64,000 bases of DNA from Microtetraspora malaysiensis (GTDB taxonomy: Bacteria; Actinomycetota; Actinomycetes; Streptosporangiales; Streptosporangiaceae). Every line of letters starts with the position of its first letter. Positions within the stretch are counted from its first letter, which is position 1. Made by a program: the position numbers and the translations under genes. Under the pieces are notes generated by a model. That model did not search any database. It was given only the letters and a program-made list of their open reading frames with translations, and had not been told where the DNA came from. The DNA is taken from contig NZ_BBYJ01000012.1 of assembly GCF_001528665.1 (NCBI RefSeq), forward strand, positions 62,001 through 126,000, read 5' to 3'. Below, in pieces: positions 63,134-64,000 of this stretch.

Positions 63134-63979
63134 ATGCGTACAACTTCCGTCCGCCGCTGTGCCGGGGCGCTGTCCGCCGCCGCGGCCGCACTGCTGCTCT
63201 CTGCCGGTCCGGCCGTCGCCGACATCACCTCGCCGTCGCCGTCCGCGTCGGAGAGCCTGGCGCCGGTGACCACTGCCGGGTCGTCCTTCCTCACCGCGAC
63301 CGCCGTCCAGCCCGGACAGCCGGTGCAGCTGGCCGGTTCCACCGGCGACTACCTCTACTGGTCGTTCACCTCCGAAGCCGGTCGGACCGACAAGATCGCG
63401 ATCACCGTCACCCTGCCGCCCAAAACCTCCCGGCACGGCGCATCCAGCTGGGCGGTGGACGTCTTCGACGGGCTCCGCCGCCGCCAGGCCTGTACGGCGG
63501 GCGCCCAGACGCCGACCGCCGCGGCCGGCGCCGCATCGGTCACCCTGGGCTGCACCCTGCGGAAGGTCCGCGCCTGGGCCGAGCCGTGGTCCGGCGACCC
63601 GCTGCCCGGCACCTACTACGTCCGACTGGCCGTCACCGAACTACCCGAGCAGGATCTGGGCCTGCCGATGCAGGTGGCGATGCGGATCAGCGCTCATGAC
63701 AGCGACGACATCCAGCCGGAGGGCGGCAAGCTCAAGACCCCGCTGACCCAGCCGGTCGCCGCCGGAACGGTGCAGACCTCGGCGCCGCCGGTCGCGGCCG
63801 AGAAGGAGAAGGGCACCGGCTGGAGCTGGGGCTGGCTCCCCGACCTGTCGACCCGCTGGGCCTGGACCGCCGTCGGCGGTGTCATCGCGGCCATCACCGG
63901 CGTCGGCGGCTACAGCCTCACCCGGCATCCGCGTCGGCGTCGGCGTCGGCCGGAGCACGACGGCTACAACCACCTCTGA
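63134..63979 (+). CDS. Membrane-anchored secreted partner of the VWA protein
   Basis: A 281-residue protein with a signal peptide (RRCAGALSAAAAALLLSAGP, cut near AVA), a beta-rich extracellular region with two Cys likely to pair (RRQACTAG; SVTLGCTL), a Pro/Ala linker, and a C-terminal membrane segment (WTAVGGVIAAITGVGGYSL) before a basic tail. I do not recognise a named family. Its extracellular part YLYWSFTSEAG resembles the second domain of the VWA protein. GGAG lies eight bases before the ATG, and the pair is one operon. It ends 21 bases before the window end. Confidence 0.78.
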   Translation: MRTTSVRRCAGALSAAAAALLLSAGPAVADITSPSPSASESLAPVTTAGSSFLTATAVQPGQPVQLAGSTGDYLYWSFTSEAGRTDKIAITVTLPPKTSRHGASSWAVDVFDGLRRRQACTAGAQTPTAAAGAASVTLGCTLRKVRAWAEPWSGDPLPGTYYVRLAVTELPEQDLGLPMQVAMRISAHDSDDIQPEGGKLKTPLTQPVAAGTVQTSAPPVAAEKEKGTGWSWGWLPDLSTRWAWTAVGGVIAAITGVGGYSLTRHPRRRRRRPEHDGYNHL

Positions 63980-64000
63980 TCCCCCGCAGCCGCACCAGCG

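Overview
The window is very GC-rich DNA (roughly 70 percent by eye) with actinobacterial codon use, frequent GTG and TTG starts and several apparently leaderless genes. The gene set (phosphatidylinositol mannoside operon, three-gene acyl-CoA carboxylase with an epsilon subunit, homodimeric AceE, DUF3073, a DosR-type dormancy regulator) points to a filamentous actinomycete. The family Streptosporangiaceae or a close relative is my best guess, from gene content only. No rRNA, tRNA, CRISPR array, complete insertion sequence or prophage was seen.

Layout. 0.08-15 kb is a conserved housekeeping block: MFS/MarR pair, pdxS, a DUF3048 lipoprotein, the translationally coupled operon pgsA - acyltransferase - pimA - LemA-like, an EF-G paralogue, a GHL10 glycosidase-like protein, a HIT-family Ap4A phosphorylase homologue, an Asp23 protein and thrS. 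A large ATPase-LuxR regulator follows at 15.2-17.6 kb.

17.7-28.1 kb is a dormancy (DosR-type) island and the most interesting part. A response regulator with the diagnostic residues of Mycobacterium DosR/DevR is surrounded by homologues of known DosR-regulon products: two universal stress proteins, HspX-like Hsp20, a DUF1876 protein (Rv1738/Rv2632c type) and an Rv1733c-like membrane protein. CBS and CBS-BON proteins, an HTH-PNPOx protein, a small GerW-like protein, a zinc alcohol dehydrogenase, a flavodoxin and a LigD-type DNA ligase accompany them. Five promoters carry a 14-base box of the form RGGNCNNARGTCCC, which fits the core of the mycobacterial dormancy box, 65-90 bases from start codons. 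No sensor kinase lies in the window.

28-41.4 kb is mixed: an SpdB-like membrane protein, a VOC protein, DUF3073, ArsR, a GlxA-type AraC regulator divergent from an MFS exporter, the pccB-accE-accA carboxylase operon divergent from a TetR repressor over a long palindrome, and aceE behind two tandem palindromes.

41.5-64 kb is accessory: an SNF2 ATPase, MarR with a DrrAB-like ABC exporter, MerR, serine hydrolases (class C-like and class D), a 219-base MITE-like element, an amidohydrolase, a secreted ExeM/NucH-like nuclease, TetR-cupin, another MFS, a clpX scrap, an antigen-85-like lipoprotein esterase, an NmrA-like reductase, TetR-thioesterase-small protein, a hicB pseudogene, and a two-gene membrane module with a VWA domain that runs to the window end.
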